Numbered from the stretch's first letter, positions 26,972-37,506 are shown. The stretch: 64,000 bases of DNA from Microbacterium sp. SORGH_AS_0969 (GCF_030818255.1 NZ_JAUTAG010000001.1:744001-808000), one strand, 5' to 3'. Translations and numbers: made by a program. Notes: generated by a model from the sequence alone, not told the origin.

Positions 26972-27826
26972 TCAGCGCAGCGAGATCTCGGCGTTGTCGA
27001 TGAAGCGGTGACCGCCGACGGTGGCGGCGATCAGCGCCAGCGCCCGACCGCAGTGTCCCTCCTCGACAGGGAGGAACGTCGCCGGGTCGACGACGGTGAG
27101 GTACTCCAGGGCGATGCGCTGCTCGCCCATCAGCGACGACTGCGCCGCCGCGATGCACGCGTCCACGCCCAGGTCGGCGTTCGACGCTGCCGCTTCGAGC
27201 GCACGAGGAAGCTTGGCCGCCGCGCGACGATCGGCATCCTCGAGAAGGGCGACACGGCTCGAGATCGGCAGGCCGTCTTCGGCGCGGACGGTGGGCACGA
27301 CGACCGTCTCGATCGAGAAGTCGAGATCGCGGATCATCCGTTGAACGAGGAACACCCGCTGCAGGTCGCGCTCCCCGTAGACCGCCACGTCCGGACGCAC
27401 GAGGTGGAAGAGCTTCGCCTCGACCGTGAGCACCCCGTCGAAATAGAACGGTCGCGATCGTCCCTCGTACCGGAACCCGAGGTCGCCGGCGGCGACGCGC
27501 GTGGTGGCCGTTCCCGCGGGCAGGAACTCGGCCGCCGTCGGCGCGAAGACGAGGTCGACGCCCAGGTCGGCGAGAAGGTCGGCATCCGCCTCCGGCGAGC
27601 GCGGATAGGCGGCCGTCTCCTCGGCGGTTCGGAACCGCAGCGGGTTGACGAAGGTCGACACGACCACCAGGTCCGCGTGCCGACGGGCCTCTCGGATCAG
27701 GTCGACGTGCCCCTCGTGCAGAGCGCCGAGCGTCGAGACGAGAGCGACGCGCGCGGCGCGTCCCGAGGGGTCGGCGCTGCGCACATCCGACAGGCGGGCG
27801 CGCAGATCGTCGAGGGTGCGGATCAT
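26972..27826 (-). CDS. Divergent PanC paralogue (pantothenate-synthetase fold, altered active site)
   Basis: A 284-residue protein clearly homologous to PanC, keeping the HxGH nucleotide motif (LGALHEGHVDLI). Key substrate residues differ from the copy at 1557-2438: VPTMG became VSTLG, VNPTQF became VNPLRF, the His of SHFDGV became Tyr (FYFDGV), GAKDAQQ became GERDLQR, and SSRN became SSRV. In M. tuberculosis PanC the two glutamines lost here contact pantoate. ATP use is likely retained, but the acceptor is probably not pantoate. This copy holds the syntenic position next to lysS. Its start overlaps the DUF2520 stop (ATGA). Confidence 0.85.
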   Translation of the reverse strand: MIRTLDDLRARLSDVRSADPSGRAARVALVSTLGALHEGHVDLIREARRHADLVVVSTFVNPLRFRTAEETAAYPRSPEADADLLADLGVDLVFAPTAAEFLPAGTATTRVAAGDLGFRYEGRSRPFYFDGVLTVEAKLFHLVRPDVAVYGERDLQRVFLVQRMIRDLDFSIETVVVPTVRAEDGLPISSRVALLEDADRRAAAKLPRALEAAASNADLGVDACIAAAQSSLMGEQRIALEYLTVVDPATFLPVEEGHCGRALALIAATVGGHRFIDNAEISLR

Positions 27827-28551
27827 CCGTCGATCGTAGCGTCCGGACCCAGCCCGTCCCCGCCGGCTCGAGTGCCCTCGGCGAGCGCCTGGTCGACGCT
27901 CGAGCGCACGAGAGCCGAGAGGTATCCGCCGGTGTTCTCCACCCCGACGCTCGACAGCAGCGCCGCGGACTGCTGCACGATCGAACGCGAGAACTCGGTC
28001 GCCGTCGCGATCGCCTCGGCATACGTCGGGCGGTCCGCTTCGGCGACGACGACGGGCTCGCAGCCGAGCTCGACGGCGAGGGCCTGCGCGATCGGCAGTA
28101 CGGGGGCCGGAGCCGTCACGGCCGCGTACGCCTGGGCGAGCTGGTGCAGGTCGTGCGATGAGACCCCCGTGAAGGTGATCGCGGGGTGGATCGCGAGCGG
28201 GATGGCCCCGCACTTCACCGCAGGTCCGAGGACTCCGGTGCCGTACGCCGGGTCGGTGTGCAGCACGAGCTGCCCCGGTTGCCAGGCGCCGAGGTCGGCG
28301 AGGCCCGCGACGAGACCCTCGAGCTGGTCATGCGGCACGGCCACCACGACGAGCTCGCTGCGTCGCACGACCTCCTCCGGTGCCAGCACCGGTAGTCCCG
28401 GCAGGATCGCATCCACGCGGTCGTCGTCGGACCCCGACGTGATCCCCGTGAGGGCGTGCCCCGCCCCGGCCAGGGCCGCACCGATCACCGGACCGACGCG
28501 TCCTGCTCCGATGATCCCGACGCCCAGTCGCCCGTCACGCATATCGCTCAT
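27823..28551 (-). CDS. Rossmann-like / DUF2520 protein, second copy
   Basis: A 242-residue relative of the protein at 796-1560. It has the dinucleotide loop LGVGIIGAGRVGPVIGAALA, VVAVPHDQLEGLV, the family block LAIHPAITFTG, and a helical DUF2520 C-terminus (YAEAIATATEFSRSIVQQSA). It overlaps both neighbours by 4 bases (PH protein upstream, PanC paralogue downstream), so its product is made together with the altered PanC. M. tuberculosis has the same pairing (Rv3603c with panC). Function unknown; a reductase acting on the paralogue's substrate is plausible. Confidence 0.85.
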   Translation of the reverse strand: MSDMRDGRLGVGIIGAGRVGPVIGAALAGAGHALTGITSGSDDDRVDAILPGLPVLAPEEVVRRSELVVVAVPHDQLEGLVAGLADLGAWQPGQLVLHTDPAYGTGVLGPAVKCGAIPLAIHPAITFTGVSSHDLHQLAQAYAAVTAPAPVLPIAQALAVELGCEPVVVAEADRPTYAEAIATATEFSRSIVQQSAALLSSVGVENTGGYLSALVRSSVDQALAEGTRAGGDGLGPDATIDG

Positions 28552-30140
28552 CCTGCCCACCTGTGAGTCCTGTCCTCCGCCGCGGCGGCCACGGTCGCGC
28601 GGGCGGTGTCCTCCATCAACGTCACGGCTGCGTCGCGGTCGAGCGCGCCCACCGAGGTCTGCACCGTCCCGGCGATCACGTGCGCCGCCAACCGCCCGGT
28701 GCGTGTCGCCCGCGCCAGGGGCCCCTGGTGCAGTCCGATCGACTGCAGTCGGGCCAGCGGGAACACCGACAGCGATCGCCAGATCCACCCGCGCCGGAGG
28801 AACAAGGCGTCAGACGTCAACAGCGCGCCGTTCCGTCGCCACGACAGCGGGCGGAGGAGGCGGGCACGGCGCGGGGTCGTGACGTAGGGGTCGTCCTCGG
28901 CGGGACCCAGCATGCCGTCCTGGATGACCCGAGACCAGCCGTCGACGGGAAGGGCGGGCGCAAGGATCCGCAGCACACGCTCGACGTCGTCCCTCGTGCC
29001 CACCGGCAGGACGGCAGCGAGTTGGTCTGTAGACGAATCGGTGGAGGAGCGACCCGACAGGCGGTTGATCGAGACCGACCACCATCCGAACGGCCGCCAC
29101 AGCAGCGGTTGGCGCACCTCGATCGCGTGCACGCGTCCGGGGGGCACGACCTCGCTGATCGTCGTGAAGAGCCCGAATGTCACCCGCACGCCGTCCGCGG
29201 TGGGTGCGATCGAGTACCGCAGCCCGCGTGCGATGGACCGCACGTAGTACGCCCCATAGGCGAGGAAGGTGGGGACGACCGTGAACAACAGCCACACCGT
29301 CGAGATCGAGGCCGCGACGACGATCGCCGCGACGAGGCCGAGCAGCCAGAACATCGACCCGCTCAGCACCCGAGAGGCCACGAGCCGCCCGAGCGGGATC
29401 CGCACGATGCTCTCGGGCTCGGCATCCGAGAAGTCCTCTCCCTCGACGAGTCCATGGATGCCGGAACCCACGGCCGCAGCCGTCGCCCGCGCGAACGATC
29501 CCCCGGCGACGGCGTTCGGTCCGGTGCTCGGACCGGCGTCCGGCACGGCCTCTGCGAGGCGACGCCCCGAGGCGAGCCGCAGGATGTCGCTGCGCAGGGC
29601 GTCGGCGTCCCTCGCCGACAGGTACTCGAGCTTGACGTTGGCATCCAGCCCGGCGCCCACCACTTCGAGCTTCGCGAGCCCGAGGAGCCGCGCGACCATC
29701 GGGCGGGTGAGGTTCACGCCCTGCACCCGGTCGAGGGGCGCGCGTCGGTGGGTGCGGAAGAGGACGCCGGAGCGCACTTCCACGTCGTCGCCGATGCGCA
29801 GCGTGTGGAACCGCCACGACAGGCGGAAGGCGCCCAGGAGGATCAGCAGCACCACCACGACGACACCCGTGGCGATGAGCAGGAGGTTGTTCGCGAAGAG
29901 GAAGTCGACGGGGTCCGGCGGCATCACCCCCGGCGGAAGGTCGGTGAACATCGGAAGGAAGAGCTCGAACAGACGCTCGCGCAGGTTGGCGACGAGGACG
30001 CCGATCATCACGAGCAGGAAAAGCCCTCCGCGCAGGAGCGGGGTCAACGGGTGCAGGCGGTGCCACTCGCCGTCGCTCATCGGCGACCGGGTCGCGATCC
30101 GGCCGCCGCGGGGAGCCGGTTGCGGCGCGGGATCCGTCAC
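28548..30140 (-). CDS. PH (bPH2/DUF304) domain membrane protein, YdbT-like
   Basis: A 530-residue membrane protein with two hydrophobic pairs (about residues 32-55 and 80-100 in the first half; about 250-295 in the middle). Three bacterial pleckstrin-like segments follow the pattern 'FRTHRRAPLDRVQGVNLTRP', 'FTTISEVVPPGRVHAIEVRQ' and 'WRSLSVFPLARLQSIGLHQG'. These are the R/LxRIQ-type strands of DUF304. YdbS/YdbT pairs act in envelope homeostasis in Bacillus. It is coupled to the next PH gene by a 4-base overlap. Confidence 0.88.
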   Translation of the reverse strand: MTDPAPQPAPRGGRIATRSPMSDGEWHRLHPLTPLLRGGLFLLVMIGVLVANLRERLFELFLPMFTDLPPGVMPPDPVDFLFANNLLLIATGVVVVVLLILLGAFRLSWRFHTLRIGDDVEVRSGVLFRTHRRAPLDRVQGVNLTRPMVARLLGLAKLEVVGAGLDANVKLEYLSARDADALRSDILRLASGRRLAEAVPDAGPSTGPNAVAGGSFARATAAAVGSGIHGLVEGEDFSDAEPESIVRIPLGRLVASRVLSGSMFWLLGLVAAIVVAASISTVWLLFTVVPTFLAYGAYYVRSIARGLRYSIAPTADGVRVTFGLFTTISEVVPPGRVHAIEVRQPLLWRPFGWWSVSINRLSGRSSTDSSTDQLAAVLPVGTRDDVERVLRILAPALPVDGWSRVIQDGMLGPAEDDPYVTTPRRARLLRPLSWRRNGALLTSDALFLRRGWIWRSLSVFPLARLQSIGLHQGPLARATRTGRLAAHVIAGTVQTSVGALDRDAAVTLMEDTARATVAAAAEDRTHRWAG

Positions 30141-30931
30141 AGGCCGGTCCGACGTGTCTCGGCGACGGCGATGAGCGTGTCGCGCAGCTGCTCGGCAGCG
30201 GCCTGGGTCAGTCCGGGAATGGTGACGCCGGTCGAGGCGGCAGCGGTGACGAGCTTGAGCTGCGCGATGCCGAAGCCTCGGTCGAGGGGTCCGTGAGTGA
30301 TGTCGACGAGCTGCATCCGGCCGTAGGGCACCGCCACGACGCGCTGCCAGAGGATGCCCCGGCGGAAGACGAGGTCATCGCGCCGCAGTTGATAGCCGAA
30401 CGATCGCGCCTGCCGCGGGGTGATGACGAGGCCGACGATCGTGATCACCGACAGGATCCCCGCGGGGATCCACGGCCAGGGCACGTGCAGGAAGAACTGC
30501 AGCGCGAACGCGGCCGCGAGGACGACCACGAGGAACGCGCCCTGCGAGATGAGCTGCACCCGCACGTACGCGCGAGCCAACTGGTGCCACGTGCCGTCGC
30601 CGAGCGGAAGACGCCCGACGCCGCGCGGCTCGAGGATGCGCGGGAAGGTCCCCTCGTCGAGAACGCGAGACGCGCTCACCCCGTCCGCATCGCGAGCGAC
30701 GGCACCCGGTCCGGTGCCGAGCCCTTCGGGGCGCTCGACCGCTTCCCGCGCAACCGCCCCAGGCTCAGCCCGTTCCCGCAGAACCGCCTCACGCTCAGCC
30801 ACCTCCTGCGCAGCGTCTTCGCGCTCAGCCCCATCCGGCTGAGCCGCGTCCCGCTCGACCGCTTCCCGCGCAGCCGCTTCCCCCTCAGCGGGGAGCGGCG
30901 TCCGCTCCGGGAAGTCCGGGCTGTTCGTCAT
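30137..30931 (-). CDS. PH (bPH2) domain membrane protein, YdbS-like, with a long low-complexity N-terminus
   Basis: A 264-residue protein. Residues 1 to about 85 are Ala/Glu/Arg-rich with repeated units of the type 'EAVERDA', 'EVAEREAV' and 'VAREAVER', probably disordered or helical. Then come two membrane helices (QGAFLVVVLAAAFALQFFLH and WIPAGILSVITIVGLVITPR) and one bPH2 domain (FRRGILWQRVVAVPYGRMQL). The first 47 bases overlap the DUF3180 gene. A GTG at 30679 would give a form without the low-complexity region, so the start is uncertain. Confidence 0.8.
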   Translation of the reverse strand: MTNSPDFPERTPLPAEGEAAAREAVERDAAQPDGAEREDAAQEVAEREAVLRERAEPGAVAREAVERPEGLGTGPGAVARDADGVSASRVLDEGTFPRILEPRGVGRLPLGDGTWHQLARAYVRVQLISQGAFLVVVLAAAFALQFFLHVPWPWIPAGILSVITIVGLVITPRQARSFGYQLRRDDLVFRRGILWQRVVAVPYGRMQLVDITHGPLDRGFGIAQLKLVTAAASTGVTIPGLTQAAAEQLRDTLIAVAETRRTGL

Positions 30932-31370
30932 CGTCGTCCTTCCGGATGGTGCAGAGCTGCTCGGCCACGAGACCCGCGACGACGAGGACGACTCCGCACA
31001 CGACCGTCGCGATGATCGATCCCATCGAGCCTACCGACGGAGTCACCGGGCGGGTGAGGAGGAACGCCAACAGACCCCCTCCGAAGCCCGTCGCCGCCGC
31101 ACCCACGAGAGACGAGGCCTTCGCCAGCATGGCGACGCGCAACGCGCGGAACGGGTCGATCCGTCGTGAGACGCGACCCCGGGTCGCGCGGGCGATCGGC
31201 ACCGCCAGAGCGACGATCACCGCCCCCAGGAGGACGAGGATCGTGGGCAGGCTCGCGGCGGGAGAGAACGTCGGTCGCCCCATCGCGGCGAGGACGGTGT
31301 CGAGGATGAACCCGCACACCGCGCCGATCACCGCGGCGATGACGAGGATGCCTGCGCCGGTGCGCTTCAT
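30885..31370 (-). CDS. DUF3180 membrane protein
   Basis: A 161-residue protein with four membrane segments (GILVIAAVIGAVCGFILDTV, SLPTILVLLGAVIVALAVPI, GAAATGFGGGLLAFLL, IIATVVCGVVLVVAGLVAEQ) and a short acidic tail. DUF3180 genes lie next to folK throughout actinobacteria. The role is unknown. Its ATG overlaps the folK stop by 4 bases. Confidence 0.88.
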   Translation of the reverse strand: MKRTGAGILVIAAVIGAVCGFILDTVLAAMGRPTFSPAASLPTILVLLGAVIVALAVPIARATRGRVSRRIDPFRALRVAMLAKASSLVGAAATGFGGGLLAFLLTRPVTPSVGSMGSIIATVVCGVVLVVAGLVAEQLCTIRKDDDDEQPGLPGADAAPR

Positions 31371-31894
31371 CGTGCTCCTCCCCGGAGGCCGTCCAACAGA
31401 TCCCGAACGCGCCCGCGCCCCGGGATCACGGCATTCGGATCCACCTCCACCCACGGCTCGAGCACGAACGCGCGCTCGTGGGCACGCGGGTGCGGCACGG
31501 TGAGGTCGTCGTCGTCGATGCGTTCGTCGGCGTAGGCGATGAGGTCGAGATCGAGGGTCCGGTCTCCCCAGCGCTCACGACGGACGCGTCCGTGCTCGGC
31601 CTCGATGCGGTGCAGCTCGCGCAGTAGCGGGCGCGGCGCGAGCCGGGTGGTCACGAGGGCGACCGCGTTGAGGTAACGGGGCGCGTCCTCGTCCTCTCCC
31701 TGCAACGTGACCGCCACCGTCTCGAGCGGTGCCGACACGCGCACAGCGGTCGTGAGCGGCAGCGCACGCAGCGCCGCGATGGCCGCGTGCAGGGTCTCGG
31801 CACGGTCACCGAGATTCGCACCGAGGGCGACGACCGCTTCCACGGGGGCGTCTCTCGGGGCGTCACCGATGCCGTGTGCCAAGCGCACGCTCAT
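31367..31894 (-). CDS. folK: 2-amino-4-hydroxy-6-hydroxymethyldihydropteridine diphosphokinase
   Basis: Transfers pyrophosphate from ATP to hydroxymethyldihydropterin, the step before dihydropteroate synthase. The 175-residue product has VALGANLGDR, the ERWGDRTLDLDLIAY metal-binding core with its two Asp residues, and VPHPRAHERAFVL. It overlaps folB by 4 bases and DUF3180 by 4 bases. Confidence 0.95.
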   Translation of the reverse strand: MSVRLAHGIGDAPRDAPVEAVVALGANLGDRAETLHAAIAALRALPLTTAVRVSAPLETVAVTLQGEDEDAPRYLNAVALVTTRLAPRPLLRELHRIEAEHGRVRRERWGDRTLDLDLIAYADERIDDDDLTVPHPRAHERAFVLEPWVEVDPNAVIPGRGRVRDLLDGLRGGAR

Positions 31895-32259
31895 TCGCGA
31901 CCGCGCCGAATGGTCACGGCGACATCACCGAACGGCACGGTGATGGGGGCGGCCGGCTTGTGCACCGTGACCGTCACCTCCTCCACGCGCGGGTCGACGA
32001 GGACGTCGTCGGCGATGCGCTGCGCGAGTGTCTCGAGCAGGTCGGCGGGCTCGCCCTCGACGATCTCGACGATGCGTTCCGCGAGCTCCCCGTAGTGCAC
32101 GGTGTCGCGCACGTCGTCGGTCGCCGCCGCGATGTGCAGAGGCAGACGCAACCGCACGTCCACGACGAACTCCTGCCCGTCGCGCTTCTCGTCGGCGTAC
32201 ACCCCGTGATAACCGAAGGCGCGCACCCCCGTGAGGGTGATCTCGTCGACGGCATCCAT
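31891..32259 (-). CDS. folB: Dihydroneopterin aldolase
   Basis: Cleaves dihydroneopterin to hydroxymethyldihydropterin and glycolaldehyde. The 122-residue product has the family start ITLTGVRAFGYHGVYADEKR with the catalytic Tyr/His/Glu region, DTVHYGELAERI, and the C-terminal Lys in VTVHKPAAPI. Start at 32259 abuts the folP stop (TGATG). Confidence 0.94.
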   Translation of the reverse strand: MDAVDEITLTGVRAFGYHGVYADEKRDGQEFVVDVRLRLPLHIAAATDDVRDTVHYGELAERIVEIVEGEPADLLETLAQRIADDVLVDPRVEEVTVTVHKPAAPITVPFGDVAVTIRRGRE

Positions 32260-33050
32260 CAGGCCTCCCAGGCGCGGGCGACGGCGAGCGCGTCGCGAGT
32301 GGTCGGAACATCGTGCACGCGGACGGCCCACGCCCCGGAGCGCGCGGCGAGGGCACTCGTGACAGCCGTGGCGAGGTCGCGGCGGGCGAGATCGGCGTCG
32401 TCGCCGAGCACCTCGGCGAGGAACCGCTTGCGGCTCGTCCCGATCAGCACGCGCGAACCGAGCGCGGCGATCGTGGGGATCGCGCGCAGCACGTCCCAGT
32501 TCTGGATGCCACGTTTGCCGAAGCCGATGCCCGGGTCGACGACGATGCGATCCGGCGCGATTCCCGCGGCGCGGGCCGCCGCCACGCGTTCGGCCAGCTC
32601 GTCGGCCACCTCCCGTCCGACGTCGACGTAGTCGGCCCGGGCGTACATGTCGGTGGAGGGGCCACGCCAGTGACCGAGCGCGATCTCGGCGTCGGTCTCG
32701 GCGACGGCGTCGAGCATGTCGGGGTCGGCGAGGCCGCCCGACACGTCGTTCACGATCCGCGCGCCGGCCTCGACCGCCGCCCGAGCGGTCGAGGCGTTCA
32801 TCGTGTCGATGCTCACGACGGCACCCTCGGATGCCAGCGCCTCGACGACCGGCAGCACGCGCTGCTGCTCGACGCGCGGGGCGACCCGCTCTGCGCCGGG
32901 CCGCGTCGACTCGCCGCCGATGTCGAGGAGGTCCGCCCCCTGCGCGCGCAGGGAACGCGCGTGCGCGATCGCCACGTCGGGATCGAGATAACGGCCGCCG
33001 TCGCTGAACGAGTCGGGGGTGACGTTCACGATCGCCATGATGAGGGTCAC
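32259..33050 (-). CDS. folP: Dihydropteroate synthase
   Basis: Condenses the pterin pyrophosphate with p-aminobenzoate; sulfonamide target. The 263-residue product has IMAIVNVTPDSFSDGGRYLD, GADLLDIGGESTRPGAERV, IVNDVSGG and VDPGIGFGKR. The GTG at 33050 is chosen because it overlaps the folE stop (GTGA) and keeps the usual family start just before MAIVNVT. Confidence 0.95.
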   Translation of the reverse strand: MTLIMAIVNVTPDSFSDGGRYLDPDVAIAHARSLRAQGADLLDIGGESTRPGAERVAPRVEQQRVLPVVEALASEGAVVSIDTMNASTARAAVEAGARIVNDVSGGLADPDMLDAVAETDAEIALGHWRGPSTDMYARADYVDVGREVADELAERVAAARAAGIAPDRIVVDPGIGFGKRGIQNWDVLRAIPTIAALGSRVLIGTSRKRFLAEVLGDDADLARRDLATAVTSALAARSGAWAVRVHDVPTTRDALAVARAWEA

Positions 33051-33634
33051 GCGCGCGTTCCGATCAGGGCGACGAGCTCGGCGCGGGCGACGGGGTCGGT
33101 GTACATGCCGCGCGCGGCGATCGTGACGGTCGAGGCGTCCAGCTGCCGTCCGCCGCGCATGGTGACGCACTCGTGAACGGCGTCGAGCACGACGAGCACC
33201 CCACGCGCATCGAGGGCGGATGCCACGGTGTCGGCCACCTGCTCGCCGAGGCGTTCCTGCACCTGCGGACGCGACGACAGGATGTCGATGACCCGGGGCA
33301 GGGCGCCGAGCCCCACGACTTCTTCACCCGGAAGGTAGGCGACGTGCGCGCGCCCGCGGAACGGCAGGAGGTGGTGCTCGCACATCGAGCGAAACGAGAT
33401 GTCCCGCAGCATCACGGCACCGGACGGGAGGGTGTCCGGCGCCGGCCCGCGTGTCACCGAAATGGTGTGCGCGAGGGGTGCACCGGCATCCTGATCCACT
33501 CCGCCGAAGAACTCGCTCCACGACTCGGCGACGCGGGTCGGCGTCTGCCGGAGCCCGGGGCGGTCGGGGTCTTCTCCGATCGCCTCGAGCAACTCGCGTA
33601 CGAGCGCGGCGACGCGCTCCCGGTCGACGGCCAC
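33047..33634 (-). CDS. folE: GTP cyclohydrolase I
   Basis: Makes dihydroneopterin triphosphate from GTP, the first folate step. The 195-residue product has FRSMCEHHLLPFRGRAHVAY (zinc and catalytic His/Cys), RPQVQERLGEQVADTV and the C-terminal CVTMRG zinc Cys. It begins 6 bases after ftsH and starts the coupled chain folE-folP-folB-folK-DUF3180-PH-PH-DUF2520-PanC paralogue. Confidence 0.96.
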   Translation of the reverse strand: MAVDRERVAALVRELLEAIGEDPDRPGLRQTPTRVAESWSEFFGGVDQDAGAPLAHTISVTRGPAPDTLPSGAVMLRDISFRSMCEHHLLPFRGRAHVAYLPGEEVVGLGALPRVIDILSSRPQVQERLGEQVADTVASALDARGVLVVLDAVHECVTMRGGRQLDASTVTIAARGMYTDPVARAELVALIGTRA

Positions 33635-33640
33635 GGCGCC

Positions 33641-35644
<2,004 letters not shown>

Positions 35645-35792
35645 GGTGGGCGAGCCCAGCCCTTTCGTGATCCGCTCCAGATAAAAGCGGTGGGATCAGG
35701 GTAACGCTCAGCGGCTATGCCGAGTCTGTGCGTTCGTCGTGGGCGTATCCGGACCTGGGATGCCACGCCCGGGCGCGCGGCATCCGGGTCGC

Positions 35793-35838
35793 CGTCAGGA
35801 GTAGACGTGCGGCGCGAGCACGGCGACGTCGCGCAGGT
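35793..35838. repeat. Displaced copy of the hpt 3' end (att-like direct repeat, left)
   Basis: This 46-base stretch matches 37507-37552 at 42 positions. On the minus strand it still reads LRDVAVLAPHVYS followed by TGA, the exact C-terminus of Hpt. All four differences fall in third codon positions and are silent. This is what is left when an element integrates into the 3' end of a gene by site-specific recombination. Just beyond it (35759-35785) a GGATGCC...GGCATCC hairpin looks like the former hpt terminator. Confidence 0.8.
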
Positions 35839-35885
35839 CGATACGGTGGGTGTTCAGTCAGCATCGGGGCAGAGGAGGGACGATC

Positions 35886-37370
35886 TTGATCCACTCGCGA
35901 GAGCAGCTGCTGCACCTTGTCCCGGAGTTCACCGCGCTTCCTGCGGAGACCGAGTGGCTGGAATTCAAGGTCGACAACGTCGAGCCCGACATGGTCGCCG
36001 AGCGGATCTCAGCGCTCTCCAACTCCGCTCGCATCAACGGGCGAGACTTCGGCTACCTCATCTGGGGCGTCGAAGATTCAAGCCACAAGATCGTTGGGAC
36101 GCGATTCGATCCAGCTACCGCCAAGAAGGGCAATGAGCCGATCGAGGCGTGGCTCGCGCGCATGATCAACCCCCAGGTGCACTTCGAGTTCGAGGTCGTC
36201 GAACTTCGTTCGACTCGCCTCGTGGTCCTCACTATCGAGCCAGCGTCATTCGAACCCGTGAAGTTTGGATCCACCGCCTTCGTGAGGGTCGGATCAACGA
36301 CGCGTGAGTTGTCCCGGTTTCCGGACCGAGAGCGTCGGCTGTGGCGAGCATTCGACCAGAGGGGCTGGGAAGGCGGAACGGCTAGAGAACGCCTCTCCGA
36401 TGAGACCGTGCTCACGCTTCTCGACTACCCCAGCTACTTTCAGATGCTCGGATCGCCTCCAATGCTCAACAAGGCAGGTGTGCTTGATGCCCTCGCTGCC
36501 GACGGGCTGATCTCTTCGATGCCCGGCGCGGGTTGGCGCATCTCAAACCTGGGCGGGATCCTTTTGGCGCGCCGCCTGAGCGACTTTCCCTCCCTCGTTC
36601 GCAAGGCGCTCAGGGTCATCCGATACCGCGGGACAGACCGCTTCCATGCCGTGAAGGAACAGGTAGGGGGCAAGGGCTATGCGGCGGGGTTCGAGGGTCT
36701 GGTCGAGTACGTCAACGGGCTACTCCCGGTCCACGAGGAGATCGGAATGGCTCTTCGCACCTCGAACTCGCCGTATCCACCCATCGCAATCCGAGAGCTC
36801 ATCGCCAATGCTCTGATACACCAGGACTTCAGTATCTCTGGGGCAGGACCGATCGTGGAGGTCTTCGATGACCGCGTCGAGATCTCGAACCCTGGTGCGC
36901 CAATCGTCGACCCCGCCCGACTCATCGACACCGCGCCCCGATCTCGAAACGAGGCGCTCGCCAGCATCCTTCGGCGGATGGGTGTTTGCGAAGAACGCGG
37001 AAGCGGCTGGGACCGAGTCGCTGATCAAGTGGAACGTCACCACCTGCCCGCTCCAGAAGTGTCGATCACGTCCGACACGACTCGCGTCACGCTGCTCTCC
37101 CCTCGAACGCTCACGGAGATGACGGCTGGCGAGAGAGCGCAGGCGGTTTACCTTCACGCCTGCCTGAATCAGGTCGCTCGGCGTCACACCACCAACAGTT
37201 CGGTGAGAGAGCGATTCGGTATCGAGGAGCGGAACAAGGCCACCGCATCCCGACTGCTCAAGGACGCAGTAGCGAGAGAACTGATCGCCCCTTATGACGC
37301 AACAGCCTCACCACGGCAGATGAGGTATGTGCCGTTCTGGGCGGCCCGGGAGGCGTCAACTCCAAGTTGA
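35886..37370 (+). CDS. AlbA_2 (Schlafen-type) / HATPase_c_4 protein, island cargo
   Basis: A protein of 494 residues from a TTG start that has AGGAGGG 6 bases upstream; an ATG 36 bases earlier lacks a ribosome site. The N-terminal AlbA_2 domain (ETEWLEFKVDNVEPDMVAER, then NGRDFGYLIWGVEDSSHKIV) is about 140 residues. A middle helical region is followed by the C-terminal ATPase fold typical of COG2865 (IRELIANALIHQDFSISG, then FDDRVEISNPGAP) and a winged-helix end. Related proteins are predicted regulators or defence factors. G+C is visibly lower than in its neighbours and codon use less biased, in keeping with transfer. It is the only gene in the island. Confidence 0.85.
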   Translation: MIHSREQLLHLVPEFTALPAETEWLEFKVDNVEPDMVAERISALSNSARINGRDFGYLIWGVEDSSHKIVGTRFDPATAKKGNEPIEAWLARMINPQVHFEFEVVELRSTRLVVLTIEPASFEPVKFGSTAFVRVGSTTRELSRFPDRERRLWRAFDQRGWEGGTARERLSDETVLTLLDYPSYFQMLGSPPMLNKAGVLDALAADGLISSMPGAGWRISNLGGILLARRLSDFPSLVRKALRVIRYRGTDRFHAVKEQVGGKGYAAGFEGLVEYVNGLLPVHEEIGMALRTSNSPYPPIAIRELIANALIHQDFSISGAGPIVEVFDDRVEISNPGAPIVDPARLIDTAPRSRNEALASILRRMGVCEERGSGWDRVADQVERHHLPAPEVSITSDTTRVTLLSPRTLTEMTAGERAQAVYLHACLNQVARRHTTNSSVRERFGIEERNKATASRLLKDAVARELIAPYDATASPRQMRYVPFWAAREASTPS

Positions 37371-37473
37371 CGGCAAGTTGATGGCCCCGGCGCTCACCGG
37401 CACCATCTTCTCGGTACTTCAGCGTATTTCCGCGGATCTCACCGCTCCGTATCAGTTGACGCGCAGTTGATGG
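37365..37473. repeat. Pair of 20-base direct repeats containing AGTTGA twice (possible integrase arm sites)
   Basis: AGTTGACGGCAAGTTGATGG (37365-37384) and AGTTGACGCGCAGTTGATGG (37454-37473) agree at 17 of 20 positions. The first also forms an inverted repeat with GTCAACT (37355-37361). They lie between the cargo gene stop and the right att-like repeat. Paired short repeats near an att core are typical of tyrosine-integrase arm or excisionase sites, though no integrase gene is present. Confidence 0.5.
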
Positions 37474-37506
37474 GGGCGAGCCCTCCGCCTTCCCTTAGGC
37501 GCAGAT

